From an uncultured Caulobacteraceae bacterium (GTDB lineage: Bacteria > Pseudomonadota > Alphaproteobacteria > Caulobacterales > Caulobacteraceae), in the NCBI GenBank assembly GCA_946480495.1, contig CAMLKO010000033.1, positions 1 through 8,739 on the forward strand: 8,739 bases of DNA, written 5' to 3'. Below, piece after piece: positions 6,245-8,739 of this stretch (positions are counted from its first letter, which is position 1; every line of letters begins with the position of its first letter). The position numbers and the translations under genes are program-made. The notes beneath the pieces are model-generated. The model was not told where the DNA came from, did no database searches, and was given only the letters and a program-made list of their open reading frames with translations.

Positions 6245-6297
6245 GGGCGAGTCGCTAGAGTGAGGTCAACGCGGGGGCGCGAACTGGAGATCAAGGC
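6245..6297 (+). promoter_or_regulatory. rne to M48 protease spacer with GAGTC and a Shine-Dalgarno site
   Basis: This 53-base gap shows no hairpin plus T-run, so read-through from rne is likely. It contains GAGTC (6249-6253), a GANTC site of the kind methylated by CcrM in Caulobacterales, directly followed by GCTAGAG (6254-6260), a partial match to the -10 core GCTANA, so a secondary promoter is possible. GGAG (6286-6289) sits 8 bases before the ATG at 6298. Confidence 0.4.
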
Positions 6298-7727
6298 ATG
6301 AGCCTGCCCGTCCGGCGCTCCTGCAGCCGGGTCCGTTCAGTCGGCAAGGCCGCGCTTTTTGCGGCCGCCCTGTTGACCCCGTTCACCGCGCTTCCCGCTC
6401 GCGCCCAGGACAGCCAGCGCGGTCCCTCGCTGCTGCGCGACACCGAGATCGAGGAGATCTTCCACCACGAGTCCGACCCGATCCTGGAAGCCGCGGGCCT
6501 GAACCCCAAGGACGTCCACATCCTGCTGATCGGCGACAAGGAGCTGAACGCCTTCTCGACCGCCGGCCAGATGATCGGCATCAACACCGGGCTGATCCTC
6601 AAGACCGAGAACGCGGACCAGCTGAAGGGCGTCATCGCGCACGAAACCGGCCACATCGCCGGCGCCCACCCGTCGCGCTCCGACGAGATGATGAAGGCGG
6701 GGCTCAAGCCCATGCTGCTGACTATGGGCCTGGGCATCATCGCCATGGCCGCCGGCGCGCCCGACGCCGGCGCGGCGCTGCTCGGCAACTCCAGCTTCTT
6801 CGGGGAGCTGGGGGCGCTGGGCTACAGCCGCGAGCAGGAATCGCGCGCCGACCAGGCCGCCGTCGGCTTCCTCGAAAGGGCCGGCGACTCCGGCAAGGGC
6901 CTCGTCGATTTCTTCGACAACTTCCGCTACCAGGAGGTCTTCGACGAAGCCCGCCGCTTCCCCTACTTCCAGAGCCACCCGCTGTCGTCCGAGCGGATCG
7001 AGCTGCTGCGCTCGAAGGTCGAGGCGCAGCCGCACTACAAGGCCGAGGACACGCCGCAAGAGATCGCCGAGCACGCGATCATGAAGGCCAAGATCGCCGG
7101 CTTCATGACGCCGCAGCAGGCGCTGATCGACTACAAGGAAACCGACACCTCGTTCCCGGCGCGCTACGCCCGGGCGATCGCCTACTACCAGATGAAGGAC
7201 CCGGACCGGGCCCTGAAGCTGATCGACGCGCTGATCAAGGACTATCCAGACAACCCCTACCTCTACGAGCTCAAGGGCCAGGTCCTGTTCGAGTTCGCCC
7301 GCGCCAAGGAGGCCGAGGAGCCGCAGCGCAAGTCGGTCGAGCTGAAGCCCGACGCGCCGCTGCTGCACATCAACCTGGGCCAGACGCTGATCAGCCTGAA
7401 CGATCCCAAGAAGCGCGACGAGGGCATCGACGAGCTGAAGAAGGCGACCGGCGAGGACATCGACAATTCGGTCGCCTGGCGCCTGCTGGCCGAAGCCTAT
7501 GACCAGCGCGGCGACGACGGACTGGCCCGCCTCGCCACGGCCGAAGCGATGTTCGCCGACGGCGACATGAAGCAGGCCCGCATCTTCGCCATGCGCGCCC
7601 GCGAAATGCTGGACAAGAAGAGCATCGAATGGCGCCGCGCGACCGACATCGTGCTGGCCTCGGGGCCGACCGACGACGACCTGAAGGAACTGGCGCGCGA
7701 GGGCGCCGTCACCTCGTCCTACGGCCG

Positions 7728-7731
<4 letters not shown>
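6298..7731 (+). CDS. Secreted M48 family zinc metalloprotease with TPR-like C-terminal domain (BepA-like)
   Basis: Periplasmic protease-chaperone of the BepA/YfgC type, which in E. coli assists or degrades stalled outer-membrane proteins at the BAM complex. Of 477 residues, 1-36 are a Sec signal peptide (basic start, hydrophobic core, ALPARA before Gln37). The protease domain (about 45-240) carries the zinc motif HETGH (115-119), the third ligand Glu181 in ESRAD (181-185), and Ser-His227-Pro, matching the regulatory His of BepA's 'His switch'. A hydrophobic loop (137-163) between HETGH and Glu181 is typical of the family. Residues about 255-455 are helical with TPR-like pairs such as ARAIAYYQMKDPDRALKLID and a second unit near 357-400, expected to bind clients or BAM parts. 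Start: ATG with GGAG 8 bases upstream. It overlaps the next gene by ATGA, implying translational coupling. The length matches BepA. The family is certain; exact orthology with BepA rather than another M48-TPR protease is likely but unproven. Confidence 0.92.

Positions 7732-8739
<1,008 letters not shown>

Noticed and set aside
5358..6263. Plus-strand frame overlapping the rne tail (301 codons, Arg/Pro/Ala/Ser rich)
   Set aside because: It is a shifted reading of the RNase E charge blocks and Pro-rich repeats; composition simply follows the repeats, and the GWW-ending rne frame explains the DNA.
6465..6480. Possible N-terminal toxin/immunity or phage feature suggested by clustered His and acidic residues in the M48 protein
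   Set aside because: The HHES segment is part of the normal protease domain lead-in; all family motifs are present and there is no phage or toxin context.
7629..7727. Upstream extension of the DsbA-like frame to an ATG at 7629
   Set aside because: It overlaps the protease gene by 100 bases and would put a charged Arg/Gly segment before a textbook lipoprotein signal; the ATG at 7728 is right.

Overview
The window looks like an ordinary chromosomal stretch from a GC-rich alphaproteobacterium of the order Caulobacterales (Caulobacter, Phenylobacterium or a close relative). The best evidence is the RNase E gene: it begins MSKKMLIDAAH, has a long charged insert inside its S1 domain, and ends in a GWW tail, all hallmarks of the Caulobacter enzyme. 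GC-rich third codon positions and tight gene packing agree. I see no mobile element, CRISPR array, tRNA, rRNA or sign of recent transfer.

Layout. Positions 1-2021 (minus) hold most of a class A penicillin-binding protein (PBP1A), cut at its C-terminal end by the window edge. It starts at a TTG codon behind a strong Shine-Dalgarno sequence. Upstream on the same strand, 2104-3300 encodes a periplasmic AmiC-type N-acetylmuramoyl-L-alanine amidase. A 385-base divergent region (3301-3685) follows and contains what appears to be a structured leader for RNase E. Positions 3686-6244 (plus) encode RNase E (rne), 6298-7731 a secreted M48 metalloprotease with a TPR-like tail (BepA-like), and 7728-8441 a lipoprotein of the DsbA/thioredoxin fold. 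The last two overlap by ATGA. Positions 8438-8739 (minus) hold the C-terminal 99 residues of thiazole synthase ThiG, whose stop codon overlaps the stop of the DsbA-like gene in a shared CTAG.

How the genes fit together. Apart from rne and thiG, every gene acts in the cell envelope: peptidoglycan synthesis (PBP1A), septal peptidoglycan cleavage (AmiC), outer-membrane protein quality control (M48 protease) and probably periplasmic thiol redox (DsbA-like lipoprotein). RNase E, the scaffold of the RNA degradosome and, in Caulobacter, of phase-separated RNA-decay bodies, sits between the two envelope blocks. It may share a transcript with the protease and the thiol protein.

I found no clearly new system. 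The most rewarding places to look are the rne leader (tandem hairpins, a T6 tract and a small overlapping ORF), the non-conserved parts of RNase E (acidic/His insert, charge-block tail, isolated aromatic motif), the CxxC pair in PBP1A close to a thiol-oxidoreductase gene, and the terminator-less convergent junction with thiG.
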